Counted from the first letter of the stretch, positions 1-6,750 are shown. The stretch is 7,541 bases of DNA from an uncultured Sutterella sp. (GCA_900764215.1 CAAFNI010000392.1:1-7541), one strand, 5' to 3'. The notes: a model not told the origin generated them from the sequence alone. Translations and numbers: made by a program.

Positions 1-832
1 ACATCGCCGCGGGCAGAGCGGCCGCCTCGCGAACGGCCTCGGCCTTTCTCGCCTCGATGGCGGCCTCGCCCGCGGCGATGTCGGCGGCCAACGCGTCGAG
101 CGTTCTCTTCACATCCTCGAACTGAATCCAGTACCAGAGAGCCTCGGCCGCATTGCGCTCGTCGGTGAGCGCCTTCCACTTTCGCGCAAGCGCAGCCTCG
201 ACCTCAAGTCTCGCGGCCTCCTCCTCCTTGACGGCCTGCATGTCGCGCACGCGCTCGAGGTTGCCCCTCGTCTGCGCGAGAAGCGACTCCGTTTCCTTGC
301 GGCGCTCGCGGTAGAGCGAGACCCCGGCCGCCTCTTCAAGATGTACGCGCATCTCCTCGGGCCGGGCCCGAATGAAGTTGGAGATCATGCCCTGCGAGAT
401 GATGGCGTAGCTTCGGGGCCCGAGCCCCGTGCCGAGAAAGATCTCCTGCACGTCGCGGCGGCGCACCTGCTGATGATTGATGTAGTAGGCCGACTGACCT
501 TCGGCGGTCACCACGCGCTTGATGCTGATTTCGGCGAATTCGGCCCACGGCCCCTTGAGGCGCGCGTCGTCGTTTCCCAGGATGAGCTCCACGCTCGCGC
601 GGCCGAGCGCATGACGCGTGGTCGAGCCCGCGAAGATCAGCTCTCGCATCGAGGACGAGCCGCGCAGCTCGGAGACGCGCGCCTCGCCGAGCACCCAGCG
701 AACGGCGTCTATGATGTTCGACTTGCCGCAGCCGTTGGGCCCGACGATCCCGACGACGGGATGCTCGAGCTCGATGAGCGCCGGATCGGCAAAGCTCTTG
801 AAGCCCGCGAGCTTGATCTGACGTAAGCGCAA
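1..832 (-). CDS. smc: Chromosome segregation protein SMC, N-terminal part (cut by window edge)
   Basis: Smc is the ATPase arm of the Smc-ScpAB condensin that compacts and segregates the nucleoid. Translating the minus strand from 832 gives 277 codons with no stop before the edge, beginning MRLRQIKLAGFKSF, the usual opening of betaproteobacterial Smc. The N-terminal ABC half-domain is complete in its key parts: Walker A GPNGCGKS (residues 31-38), the NIIDAVRWVLGE stretch (39-50), an SELRG arginine at 57, the YYIN motif (117-119 region), FLGTGLGPR (132-140) and a Q-loop SQGMI (Gln147). From about residue 175 the protein becomes charged, Glu/Arg/Ala-rich coiled coil, which runs off the window. 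The hinge, second coil and C-terminal signature/Walker B half are not visible. The start is TTG at 832-830, chosen because AGGAG lies 6 nt upstream and no in-frame ATG matches the family start. It is transcribed away from prmB. Identity is very secure from motif order. Confidence 0.96.
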   Translation of the reverse strand, partial: MRLRQIKLAGFKSFADPALIELEHPVVGIVGPNGCGKSNIIDAVRWVLGEARVSELRGSSSMRELIFAGSTTRHALGRASVELILGNDDARLKGPWAEFAEISIKRVVTAEGQSAYYINHQQVRRRDVQEIFLGTGLGPRSYAIISQGMISNFIRARPEEMRVHLEEAAGVSLYRERRKETESLLAQTRGNLERVRDMQAVKEEEAARLEVEAALARKWKALTDERNAAEALWYWIQFEDVKRTLDALAADIAAGEAAIEARKAEAVREAAALPAAM

Positions 833-838
833 GAAGGT

Positions 839-843
839 CTCCT
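839..843 (-). promoter_or_regulatory. Ribosome binding site of smc (supports TTG start)
   Basis: On the minus strand AGGAG lies 6 nt upstream of the TTG at 832-830. This Shine-Dalgarno match plus the family N-terminus that begins exactly at this codon decide the unusual start. The next in-frame ATG would remove the Walker A region. Confidence 0.8.
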
Positions 844-918
844 CGGAAGGTGCGGCGTAATGACGGCAAAGGAATGATGACGCCCCTTCCGATTGAGCTT
901 GTCATCTCGAACGGGCGC

Positions 919-940
919 CCGCCTATTCTAAAGGAGGCGG
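919..940 (-). promoter_or_regulatory. Candidate smc promoter -10 box inside a 6-bp inverted repeat
   Basis: On the minus strand TAGAAT (930-925) is a 5/6 match to a sigma-70 -10 box, about 90 nt upstream of the smc start. It is flanked by a perfect inverted repeat, CCGCCT at 919-924 and AGGCGG at 935-940, so the hexamer is the spacer of the dyad. A palindrome CGGGCGCCCG (912-921) adjoins and slightly overlaps it. No good -35 is visible at 17 nt (ATGTTC, weak). A plus-strand pair TTGTCA (899-904) and TATTCT (924-929) overlaps the same box but has a long 19-nt spacer. Promoter function is inference; the repeats are seen directly. Confidence 0.35.
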
Positions 941-996
941 CTCAATCGAACATTCTCTGCCTCCAAAGCCGCTGGGGACGTCCCCTCGAAGCACTT

Positions 997-1002
997 TATA
1001 AT
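997..1002 (+). promoter_or_regulatory. Candidate prmB-yheS promoter (-10 TATAAT)
   Basis: A perfect TATAAT occurs in an otherwise GC-rich stretch 171 nt upstream of the chosen prmB start. The -35 side is weak: TGGGGA at 973-978 with an 18-nt spacer is about the best available. If used, transcription would begin near 1008-1010 and leave a leader of about 165 nt. Confidence 0.4.
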
Positions 1003-1172
1003 GGCGTGCATCGCCGCAGCCGCTTCCCATGTCGAATCCGGCCTGCGCCCCAAGGGCCCGCACGCTGCCGCCGCGCCGGCAGCGCACCGCCCGCCTCATC
1101 CTTCTCATTTCTGCGTTTTCGGCCGGCGCCGCTTCCGGCGCGCCCGGCTTTCATGCCTTATTGGATACTGCC

Positions 1173-2099
1173 ATGTACGAAATTGCTCCGCTGCTCGACG
1201 ACCCCATCCACAACCTGAAGACCATCCGCGACGTCTTCCGATGGGCGATCACGGAAATGGAAAACGCCGACATTTCCTACGGCCACGGCTCCCCCGACAG
1301 CTGGGAGGAGGCCTCCTTTCTGATCTGCCGCGGCCTCAAGCTTCCCTTCGACCACTTCGACATGTTCCTTGACGCGGCGCTCACGCACAACGAGCTCTCG
1401 CGTCTCGTGCACCTCATCGACCGCCGCGTCCACGAAAAGGTTCCGACCGCCTATCTGCTTCGCGAAGCCTGGCTCACCGAACACCGCTTCTACATTGACG
1501 AGCGCGCGCTGATTCCGCGCTCCTACATTGCCGAGCTTCTCGAGGAGGATCTCGCCCCCTGGATCGAGGATCCCTATGAAGTGGAAAGCGTGCTCGACCT
1601 CTGCACGGGCTCGGGGTGTCTCGCGATTCTCGCCCAGTGCGCCTTCCCGAACGCCGCCGTGACGGGTTCCGACCTTTCGCCCGATGCGCTCGAGGTCGCC
1701 AAAATCAACCGCCGCGACTACGGTCTCGAGGATGCGCTCGAACTCGTGCAGGGCGACCTTTTTGAAAACCTGCAGGGCCGCACGTTCGACCTCATCATCT
1801 CGAACCCGCCCTACGTCACGCAGGCGAGCATGGACTCGCTGCCCACCGAATACCGTCATGAACCGGCCATGGCGCTCGGCGCGGGCGACGACGGCATGGA
1901 CATCGTGCGCCGCATGCTGCCCGAAGCGGCCGCTCATCTCAATGACGGCGGCATGATCGTCGTCGAGGTGGGCGACGGCGCCGAAGCGGTCGAGGCGACG
2001 TTCCCGGGGCTTGAGATCACCTGGCTCACCACGTCGGGCGGCGACGATCAGGTCTTCCTCGTCACGAAGGAAGCGCTTCTTCAGTACTTCGAACAGTAA
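1173..2099 (+). CDS. prmB: 50S ribosomal protein uL3 N5-glutamine methyltransferase PrmB
   Basis: This cytoplasmic SAM-dependent enzyme methylates a glutamine of ribosomal protein uL3 (Gln150 in E. coli) during 50S assembly. From ATG 1173 it is 308 aa, close to the usual length of about 300-310. The N-terminal helical substrate-binding part covers about 1-110 and includes RRVHEKVPTAYL (84-95). It is followed by FYIDERALIPRS (106-117), then the Rossmann methyltransferase fold with SAM motif I DLCTGSGCLAI (142-152), an acidic residue in GSDLS (Asp167) and the catalytic NPPY (211-214) typical of HemK/PrmC-type glutamine methyltransferases. RHEPAMAL (228-235) and the short LDLCTGSG form point to PrmB rather than PrmC. 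The frame stays open upstream to an ATG at 1029, which would add 48 residues, but that extension is not in the family. Neither start has a clear Shine-Dalgarno. yheS follows 9 nt after the stop, suggesting an operon. Confidence 0.93.
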   Translation: MYEIAPLLDDPIHNLKTIRDVFRWAITEMENADISYGHGSPDSWEEASFLICRGLKLPFDHFDMFLDAALTHNELSRLVHLIDRRVHEKVPTAYLLREAWLTEHRFYIDERALIPRSYIAELLEEDLAPWIEDPYEVESVLDLCTGSGCLAILAQCAFPNAAVTGSDLSPDALEVAKINRRDYGLEDALELVQGDLFENLQGRTFDLIISNPPYVTQASMDSLPTEYRHEPAMALGAGDDGMDIVRRMLPEAAAHLNDGGMIVVEVGDGAEAVEATFPGLEITWLTTSGGDDQVFLVTKEALLQYFEQ

Positions 2100-2108
2100 T
2101 TCCGCCTC

Positions 2109-4037
2109 ATGCTTCGACTACTCAATCTGGCGCTCTCGCGCGGCACCCGCGTTCTCTACCGTCATGCGACGCTCACCGCGGCGCCCGCCGAGCGCATCGG
2201 CCTCGTCGGCCCCAACGGCTGCGGCAAGTCCACGCTCTTTGCGGCCGTCCTCGGCGAGCTCTCGCCCGAAGACGGCGACATCGAGACGCCTCCCCGCGAC
2301 CGCATCGCCCACGTGGCGCAGTCCTTCGTCGCCGACAACGTGCCGGCGGTCGACTTCGTGCTTTCGGGCCATGCGCCCCTCATGGCCGCCCGCGCGGCGC
2401 TCGAAGAGGCCGAAAAGGCGGGCGACGACATGCGGCTTGCGCAGGCACACGCCAACCTCGCCGAACTCAACGAAGGCGCCATCGTCGCGCAGGCCCGCAC
2501 GATTCTCGCGGGCCTCGGCTTTGGCCAGAGCGACCTCGAGCGTCCCGTCTACGACTTTTCGGGCGGCTGGCGCAACCGCATCGCGCTCGCCCGGGCGCTG
2601 ATGCGCCCGGCCGACCTGCTGCTCCTTGACGAACCGACGAACCATCTCGACATCGACTCGCTCATCTGGCTCGAAAACTGGCTTCGGCGCGTCGAGGCGA
2701 CCGTCATCATCATTTCGCACGACCGCGAGTTTCTCGACCGCGCCGTCACGACGATCTGGTCCGTCGAGGACGAGACCGTCTGCCGCTACGCCGGCAACTA
2801 CTCCGCCTTTGAAGCTCAGCGCATTGAAAAGCTCCGCCTGCAGGATGCGGCCGCCAAGGCCTACGAGCGCGAAGCCTCTCATCTCTCGAGCTTCATCGAG
2901 CGCTTCCGCGCCAAGGCGACGAAGGCCCGCCAGGCCCAATCCCGCATCAAGATGCTCGAAAAGCTCAAGGCCGTCGAGCCCGTGCGCGCCAAGCGCGAGT
3001 GGCGCTTCGAGTTTCCGAAGCCCGTCCGCCTGCCCGAGCATCTCGTCGATACGGAAAACCTTCGTCTCGGCTACGACGAGCGCGTCGTGATCGACCGCGT
3101 CACGCTCTCGATCCGCTCGGGCGAACGCATCGGCATTCTCGGCGTCAACGGCGCGGGCAAGTCCACGCTCGTCAAGGGCATCGTCGGCGACCTCGCCCCG
3201 ATGGCGGGCGAGCTTCGCCGAGGCCAGGGGCTTGAGATCGGCTACTTCGCCCAGCATCAGCTCGATCAGCTGCGCCCAGACGAAAGCCCGCTCGAGCACA
3301 TGCGCCGCATGGCGCCCGACGTGCGCGAGCAGGATCTGCGCGACTACCTCGGCATCTACCGCTTTTCGGGGGACTTCGCCTCCGCGCCGGTCGGCCCCAT
3401 GTCGGGCGGCGAGAAGGCCCGTCTGGCGCTTGCGCTCCTCGCTTGGAAAAAGCCCAATCTGCTCGTGCTCGACGAGCCGACGAACCATCTCGACATGGAG
3501 ACGCGCGAAGCGCTCACCATGGCGCTCTCCACTTATGAGGGCGCCGTGCTGATCGTCTCGCATGACCGGCACCTGCTGCGCGCAACGACAGAGCGGCTCA
3601 TTCTCGTGCACGACGGCGCGGTGTCGCCCTACGACGGCGACCTTGACGACTATGCCGAGCTCGTCCTCGAGCATCGCCGCACGACGGTCGCGGCCGAAAA
3701 GGCGGCCGGCCAAGCCGAAAGGCTCGAGTCGGGCGAACGCGAGCCCTCGCAGAACCGAAAGGAGGCCCGCCGCGCCGAGGCGCAGGAGCGCCAGCGCATC
3801 GCCGCGCTTCGCAAGCCCCTGCAAAAGGAGCTTGCCCAAGTCGAGAAGGCGCTCGCCCAAAAGAACGAAGCGCTCAAGACGCTCTCCGAGCGGCTGGCCG
3901 ACGGCGATTTCTACACCTCGGCCGATCCCGACGAGGTGGCCCGCGTGCTTCGCGAGCACGGCGAGCTCAAGCCCGTCGTCGAGGCGCTCGAAATGCGCTG
4001 GCTCGAGCTTTCCGAAGAAATCGAAGCCGTCTGCTGA
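2109..4037 (+). CDS. yheS: ABC-F family ATPase, YheS type
   Basis: This soluble, membrane-domain-free protein has two ABC modules. ABC-F proteins bind the ribosomal E site and act on stalled or strained translation complexes. The product is 642 aa, the usual length. Module 1 has Walker A GPNGCGKST (34-42), signature FSGGW (150-154), Walker B LLLLDEP (170-176) and ISHDREFL (202-209). The linker carrying the P-site tRNA interaction motif is about 235-310 and contains FIERFRAKATKARQAQSRIK (262-281), which closely resembles E. coli YheS as I remember it. Module 2 has Walker A GVNGAGKST (345-353), GYFAQHQL (378-385), signature MSGGEKARLA (431-440), Walker B LLVLDEP (451-457) and VSHDRHLLR (483-491). 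Both catalytic glutamates (175, 456) are present. The charged C-terminal part (about 520-642) is predicted coiled coil, as in YheS and Uup. No strong Shine-Dalgarno precedes ATG 2109, so translation may be coupled to prmB. A terminator follows the stop. Confidence 0.94.
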   Translation: MLRLLNLALSRGTRVLYRHATLTAAPAERIGLVGPNGCGKSTLFAAVLGELSPEDGDIETPPRDRIAHVAQSFVADNVPAVDFVLSGHAPLMAARAALEEAEKAGDDMRLAQAHANLAELNEGAIVAQARTILAGLGFGQSDLERPVYDFSGGWRNRIALARALMRPADLLLLDEPTNHLDIDSLIWLENWLRRVEATVIIISHDREFLDRAVTTIWSVEDETVCRYAGNYSAFEAQRIEKLRLQDAAAKAYEREASHLSSFIERFRAKATKARQAQSRIKMLEKLKAVEPVRAKREWRFEFPKPVRLPEHLVDTENLRLGYDERVVIDRVTLSIRSGERIGILGVNGAGKSTLVKGIVGDLAPMAGELRRGQGLEIGYFAQHQLDQLRPDESPLEHMRRMAPDVREQDLRDYLGIYRFSGDFASAPVGPMSGGEKARLALALLAWKKPNLLVLDEPTNHLDMETREALTMALSTYEGAVLIVSHDRHLLRATTERLILVHDGAVSPYDGDLDDYAELVLEHRRTTVAAEKAAGQAERLESGEREPSQNRKEARRAEAQERQRIAALRKPLQKELAQVEKALAQKNEALKTLSERLADGDFYTSADPDEVARVLREHGELKPVVEALEMRWLELSEEIEAVC

Positions 4038-4083
4038 TTCGTCTTCAGGCACCCTTCTCCCCAAAAGAGACAACCCTCTCGAG

Positions 4084-4114
4084 AGGCCGTCCGGACACGC
4101 CGGGCGGCCTTTTT
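4084..4114 (+). terminator. Rho-independent terminator after yheS
   Basis: An 11-bp stem (4084-4094 with 4100-4110, one G-U pair) with a 5-nt loop is followed by a run of five T (4110-4114). It starts 46 nt after the yheS stop and has no matching tract for the other strand, so it should end the prmB-yheS transcript. A 12-bp palindrome CCTCTCGAGAGG (4075-4086) overlaps the first three bases of the left arm. Confidence 0.88.
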
Positions 4115-4211
4115 CATGAAGGTGCCCCGCCTCCGCATCAGGCCCCTTCGCCTTCCCCGGTTTTCCCCTTCGCAACGAGCGAAGAAACGAACGTCCCGAG
4201 CCTTCGTTTGC

Positions 4212-4220
4212 TGATATGAT
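4212..4220 (+). promoter_or_regulatory. Candidate extended -10 promoter of speF
   Basis: TGATATGAT fits the extended -10 pattern (TG, one base, then TATGAT at 4215-4220). No convincing -35 is seen 17 nt upstream, which extended -10 promoters tolerate. Transcription would start near 4227, giving a leader of about 90 nt and placing the upstream ATG 4216 outside the message. It lies about 100 nt beyond the yheS terminator. Confidence 0.45.
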
Positions 4221-4239
4221 TCACGCAAATCGGAATGCC

Positions 4240-4285
4240 CGGGCGGCGCCTTTGCAGCGCGCCCTCCAGCAGGGCGCTCCGCCCG
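4240..4285 (+). promoter_or_regulatory. Nested hairpins in the speF leader
   Basis: Two perfect 7-bp stems nest: outer CGGGCGG (4240-4246) with CCGCCCG (4279-4285), and inner GCGCCCT (4259-4265) with AGGGCGC (4271-4277, 5-nt loop). No T-run follows, so it is not a terminator. It ends 22 nt before the Shine-Dalgarno. A regulatory role is inference; GC-rich sequence forms such stems readily. Confidence 0.35.
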
Positions 4286-4307
4286 CAAACGTCCTTTCCG
4301 CCCGTAC

Positions 4308-4311
4308 GGAG
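4308..4311 (+). promoter_or_regulatory. Ribosome binding site of speF (decides the start)
   Basis: GGAG lies 6 nt before ATG 4318, while the in-frame upstream ATG at 4216 has no such site. This favours the 730-residue product over the 764-residue one. Confidence 0.75.
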
Positions 4312-4317
4312 TCTCAC

Positions 4318-6510
4318 ATGCGCAGATACAACATTGCAGCGACGCCCGGCACGCTGCACGCCTTCAAGTCCAAACGCGTCGTCGTCGACCTCAACAAGGC
4401 CGACCTCACGAGCGTCTCGGCCGTCGTGATGACCGCCGACGAGGCGCTCTCGGGCCAGCTCGAACGCGTCGAGGCGACGGCGTTCGGGATTCCAGTCATT
4501 CTGCTCAACAACGGCGCGAAGCTGCCGACGGAGCTTTTCGGCAAGGTCGTCTCCGTCATCAACTCCCAGCCCGACAACGTCGGCCTCTACGGCCGCCTGA
4601 TCGACGCCGCCGCCCAGAAGTACGAGGATCAGATCCTGCCGCCCTTTTTCGGCAAGATGGAGTCCTACGTGCGCAACGGCAACGTGCACTTCGACTGCCC
4701 TGGCCACCAGGGAGGCGCCTTCTTCCGCCGTCATCCGGCAGGCCGGCAGTTCGCCGACTTCTTCGGCGAGAACGTCTTTCGCTCCGACCTCTGCAACGCC
4801 GACGTCGCAATGGGCGACCTGCTCATCCACGAGGGCGTGCCCCGCGCCGCCCAGATGGCGGCCGCCAAGGTCTACAACGCCGACAAGACCTACTTCGTGC
4901 TCAACGGCACGTCCGCCTCGAACAAGGTCGTGCTCAACGCGCTCCTCACGCCGGGCGATCTGGTGCTCTTTGACCGCAACAACCACAAGTCGAACCATCA
5001 CGGCGCGCTCATTCAGGCGGGGGCGACCCCGGTCTACCTCGAAACCGCGCGCAACAGCTACGGGTTCATCGGCGGCATCGACGACCACTGCTTTGACGAA
5101 AAGTATCTGCGCGAGCTCATTCGCGAGGTCGCGCCCGAACGCGCCGACGAGAAGCGCCCGTTCCGCCTCGCCGTCATTCAGCTCGGCACGTACGACGGCA
5201 CGATCTACAACGCCCGCCAGGTGGTCGACCGCATCGGCCGCCTGTGCGACTACATCCTCTTTGACTCGGCCTGGGTCGGCTACGAGCAGTTCATCCCGAT
5301 GATGAAGGACTGCTCGCCGCTCCTCCTTGACCTCGGTCCCGAGGATCCGGGCATCTTCGTGACGCAGTCCGTGCACAAGCAGCAGGCCGGCTTCTCCCAA
5401 ACCTCGCAGATTCACAAGAAGGACCTTCACATCAAGGGCCAGAAGCGCTACTGCACCCACAAGCGGCTCAACAACGCCTTCATGATGCATGCGTCCACGT
5501 CGCCCTTTTATCCGCTCTTTGCCGCGCTCGACGTCAATGCGAAGATGCACGAGGGCGAATCCGGCCGCCGCCTCTGGGCCGACTGCGTGCGCGTCGCCAT
5601 CGACGCGCGCAAGGAAATGCTCGCCTGTTGCCACTACATCAAGCCGTTCATCCCGCCCACGGTCGACGGCAAGGCCTGGGACAGCTATCCGACCGAGCAG
5701 ATCGCGACCGACCTCCGGTTCTTCGCCTTCAACCCGAAGGACAAGTGGCATCATTTCGAGGGCTATGCGCCGCAGCAGTACTTCGTCGACCCGTGCAAAT
5801 TCCTGCTCACCACGCCGGGCATCAACGCGACGACGGGCGAGTACTCCGACTTCGGCATCCCCGCCTCCATTCTCGCGAGCTTCCTGCGCGAAAACGGCGT
5901 CGTCCCCGAAAAGAGCGACCTCAACTCGATCCTCTTCCTGATGACGCCCGCCGAGGATCATGCCAAGATGGCGCACCTCATCACGCAGATCGCCCGGTTC
6001 GAGAGCTTCGTCGACGACGACGCGCCGCTCTCCGAAGTGCTCCCCGAGCTCTACGCCGCCCACAAGGAGCGCTACTGGAACTACACCATCCGCGAGCTCT
6101 GCCAGGAAATGCACGACTTCTACAAGTCCGTCAACGTCAAGGGACTGCAGAAGGCCATGTTCCGCAAGGAGCACTTCCCCAAGCGCGTGCTCAACGCGCA
6201 GGAGGCGAACTACGAGTTCATCCGCGACAACGTCGAGCTCATCCGCCTGAGCGAAGCCGAAGGACGCGTGGGCGTCGAGGGCGCGCTCCCCTACCCGCCG
6301 GGCGTCCTCTGCCTGGTGCCGGGCGAAGTCTGGGGGGGCGCCGTGCTGCAGTACTTCCTTGCGCTCGAAGAAGGCATCAATCTCTTCCCGGGCTTCGCGC
6401 CTGAGCTTCAGGGCGTCTACATCGAGGAGGACGAAAACGGCCGTCAGGTCGCCTGGGCGAACGTGCTCACGCACAAACCCGAGACCGAGCTTCTCGGTCA
6501 GGCCAACTGA
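4318..6510 (+). CDS. speF: Ornithine decarboxylase, SpeF/SpeC type
   Basis: This cytoplasmic PLP enzyme converts ornithine to putrescine and CO2. It can feed polyamine synthesis or, in acid-stress systems, consume protons. From ATG 4318 it is 730 aa, like E. coli SpeF (732). Order: N-terminal wing domain (about 1-106); CPGHQGGAFFRRHPAG (127-142); NGTSASNK (196-203, PLP phosphate region); DRNNHKSNHHGAL (219-231); FDSAW (315-319), with Asp317 expected to contact the PLP ring nitrogen and Trp in place of the His found in Lys/Arg decarboxylases; SVHKQQAGFSQ (351-361), with Schiff-base Lys354 preceded by His353; and a C-terminal domain with EGALPYPPGVLCLVPGE (654-670). By memory, segments such as NADVAMGDLLIHEG (160-173) and FRKEHFP (615-621) look closer to SpeF than SpeC, but that distinction is not secure. 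The usual antiporter partner potE is not adjacent downstream. It appears monocistronic, with its own candidate promoter, structured leader and terminator. Ornithine specificity is inferred from family resemblance. Confidence 0.93.
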   Translation: MRRYNIAATPGTLHAFKSKRVVVDLNKADLTSVSAVVMTADEALSGQLERVEATAFGIPVILLNNGAKLPTELFGKVVSVINSQPDNVGLYGRLIDAAAQKYEDQILPPFFGKMESYVRNGNVHFDCPGHQGGAFFRRHPAGRQFADFFGENVFRSDLCNADVAMGDLLIHEGVPRAAQMAAAKVYNADKTYFVLNGTSASNKVVLNALLTPGDLVLFDRNNHKSNHHGALIQAGATPVYLETARNSYGFIGGIDDHCFDEKYLRELIREVAPERADEKRPFRLAVIQLGTYDGTIYNARQVVDRIGRLCDYILFDSAWVGYEQFIPMMKDCSPLLLDLGPEDPGIFVTQSVHKQQAGFSQTSQIHKKDLHIKGQKRYCTHKRLNNAFMMHASTSPFYPLFAALDVNAKMHEGESGRRLWADCVRVAIDARKEMLACCHYIKPFIPPTVDGKAWDSYPTEQIATDLRFFAFNPKDKWHHFEGYAPQQYFVDPCKFLLTTPGINATTGEYSDFGIPASILASFLRENGVVPEKSDLNSILFLMTPAEDHAKMAHLITQIARFESFVDDDAPLSEVLPELYAAHKERYWNYTIRELCQEMHDFYKSVNVKGLQKAMFRKEHFPKRVLNAQEANYEFIRDNVELIRLSEAEGRVGVEGALPYPPGVLCLVPGEVWGGAVLQYFLALEEGINLFPGFAPELQGVYIEEDENGRQVAWANVLTHKPETELLGQAN

Positions 6511-6539
6511 CGCTCCCGTCCGAGCCCGCCGCGAACACC

Positions 6540-6578
6540 GGCTCGGAAGCCGCAAGGCTTCCGGGCCCTTTCTTTTTT
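6540..6578 (+). terminator. Rho-independent terminator after speF
   Basis: A 12-bp stem (6540-6551 with 6556-6567, one U-G pair) is closed by a GCAA tetraloop of the stable GNRA class. It is followed by a T-rich tract with six consecutive T (6573-6578), and it starts 30 nt after the speF stop. The first seven bases, GGCTCGG (6540-6546), can instead pair perfectly with CCGAGCC at 6520-6526, which would open the lower half of the terminator stem. Confidence 0.9.
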
Positions 6579-6590
6579 CGCCGATTTTGT

Positions 6591-6632
6591 GAGCCGTCTA
6601 GGCACATTCGCCTAGAGTCATTTGCCTAGCAG
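6591..6632. repeat. Three CTAG-centred 14-bp units upstream of metQ
   Basis: CTAG occurs at 6598, 6612 and 6626, exactly 14 bp apart. Units two and three share CATT(C/T)GCCTAG (6605-6615 and 6619-6629, 10 of 11 identical). The first unit is more diverged and reads mainly in the other orientation, making a perfect dyad TCTAGGC (6597-6603), six bases, GCCTAGA (6610-6616). I noticed no other CTAG in the window. It lies between the speF terminator and metQ and looks like an operator array. The protein that might bind it is unknown. Confidence 0.5.
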
Positions 6633-6702
6633 GCGGTTTTATCGAACAAAGCTTGAGGTATTACCTTTCGCCCGAGCCCGACTTCACGCACAATGAATCC
6701 AT

Positions 6703-6750
6703 CGGACGGCCGCAAACGCATTCGATTTCCCATACCAACAGGCCGGTCCG
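6703..6750 (+). promoter_or_regulatory. Leader stem abutting the metQ ribosome binding site
   Basis: CGGACGGCC (6703-6711) pairs with GGCC (6741-6744) and GTCCG (6746-6750), forming nine base pairs with one bulged G at 6745 and a 29-nt loop. The stem ends two bases before AAGGAG. I recognise no known riboswitch here. Control of translation is inference. No convincing sigma-70 promoter for metQ was found in 6579-6763. Confidence 0.3.

Larger units (their letters stand above)
833..1172. other. Divergent intergenic region between smc and prmB
   Basis: About 340 bases separate the divergent starts. The region holds the smc ribosome binding site, the dyad-flanked smc -10 candidate, a plus-strand TATAAT and a GC-rich stretch from about 1010 to 1160. 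Open frames here (plus 850-1218 and 1001-1372, minus 923-1108) give Arg/Pro/Ala-rich peptides without recognisable motifs and overlap prmB or one another. I regard them as chance frames. No tRNA, small RNA or repeat element is recognisable. Confidence 0.6.

Noticed and set aside
336..905. Open frames over the smc region (minus 336-905, plus 341-826)
   Set aside because: These are out-of-frame readings of the smc N-terminus, whose true frame starts at TTG 832 and carries Walker A and Q-loop motifs.
2118..4175. Minus-strand open frame (685 codons) antisense to yheS
   Set aside because: It is a shadow of a motif-complete ABC-F gene. Its composition is biased, it has no motif or ribosome binding site, and it runs through the terminator.
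4168..4184. Small hairpin CTTCGC / GCGAAG between yheS and speF
   Set aside because: It has only six base pairs and no T-run on either strand, so it cannot be supported as a terminator. It lies upstream of the candidate speF transcript start.
4216..4317. In-frame 34-residue N-terminal extension of speF from ATG 4216
   Set aside because: It has no Shine-Dalgarno, overlaps the extended -10 candidate, and does not match the family N-terminus. ATG 4318 has GGAG at proper spacing.
4138..6555. Very long minus-strand open frame (805 codons) antisense to speF
   Set aside because: It mirrors the highly conserved speF across its full length. Strong GC bias at third codon positions removes stops from the opposite strand. 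The peptide is Val/Asp/Arg/Leu-rich with no recognisable domain.
6653..6694. Possible metQ promoter elements (TTGAGG at 6653, CACAAT at 6689)
   Set aside because: The spacer would be about 30 nt and the -10 match is only 4 of 6. No pair with acceptable spacing was found.
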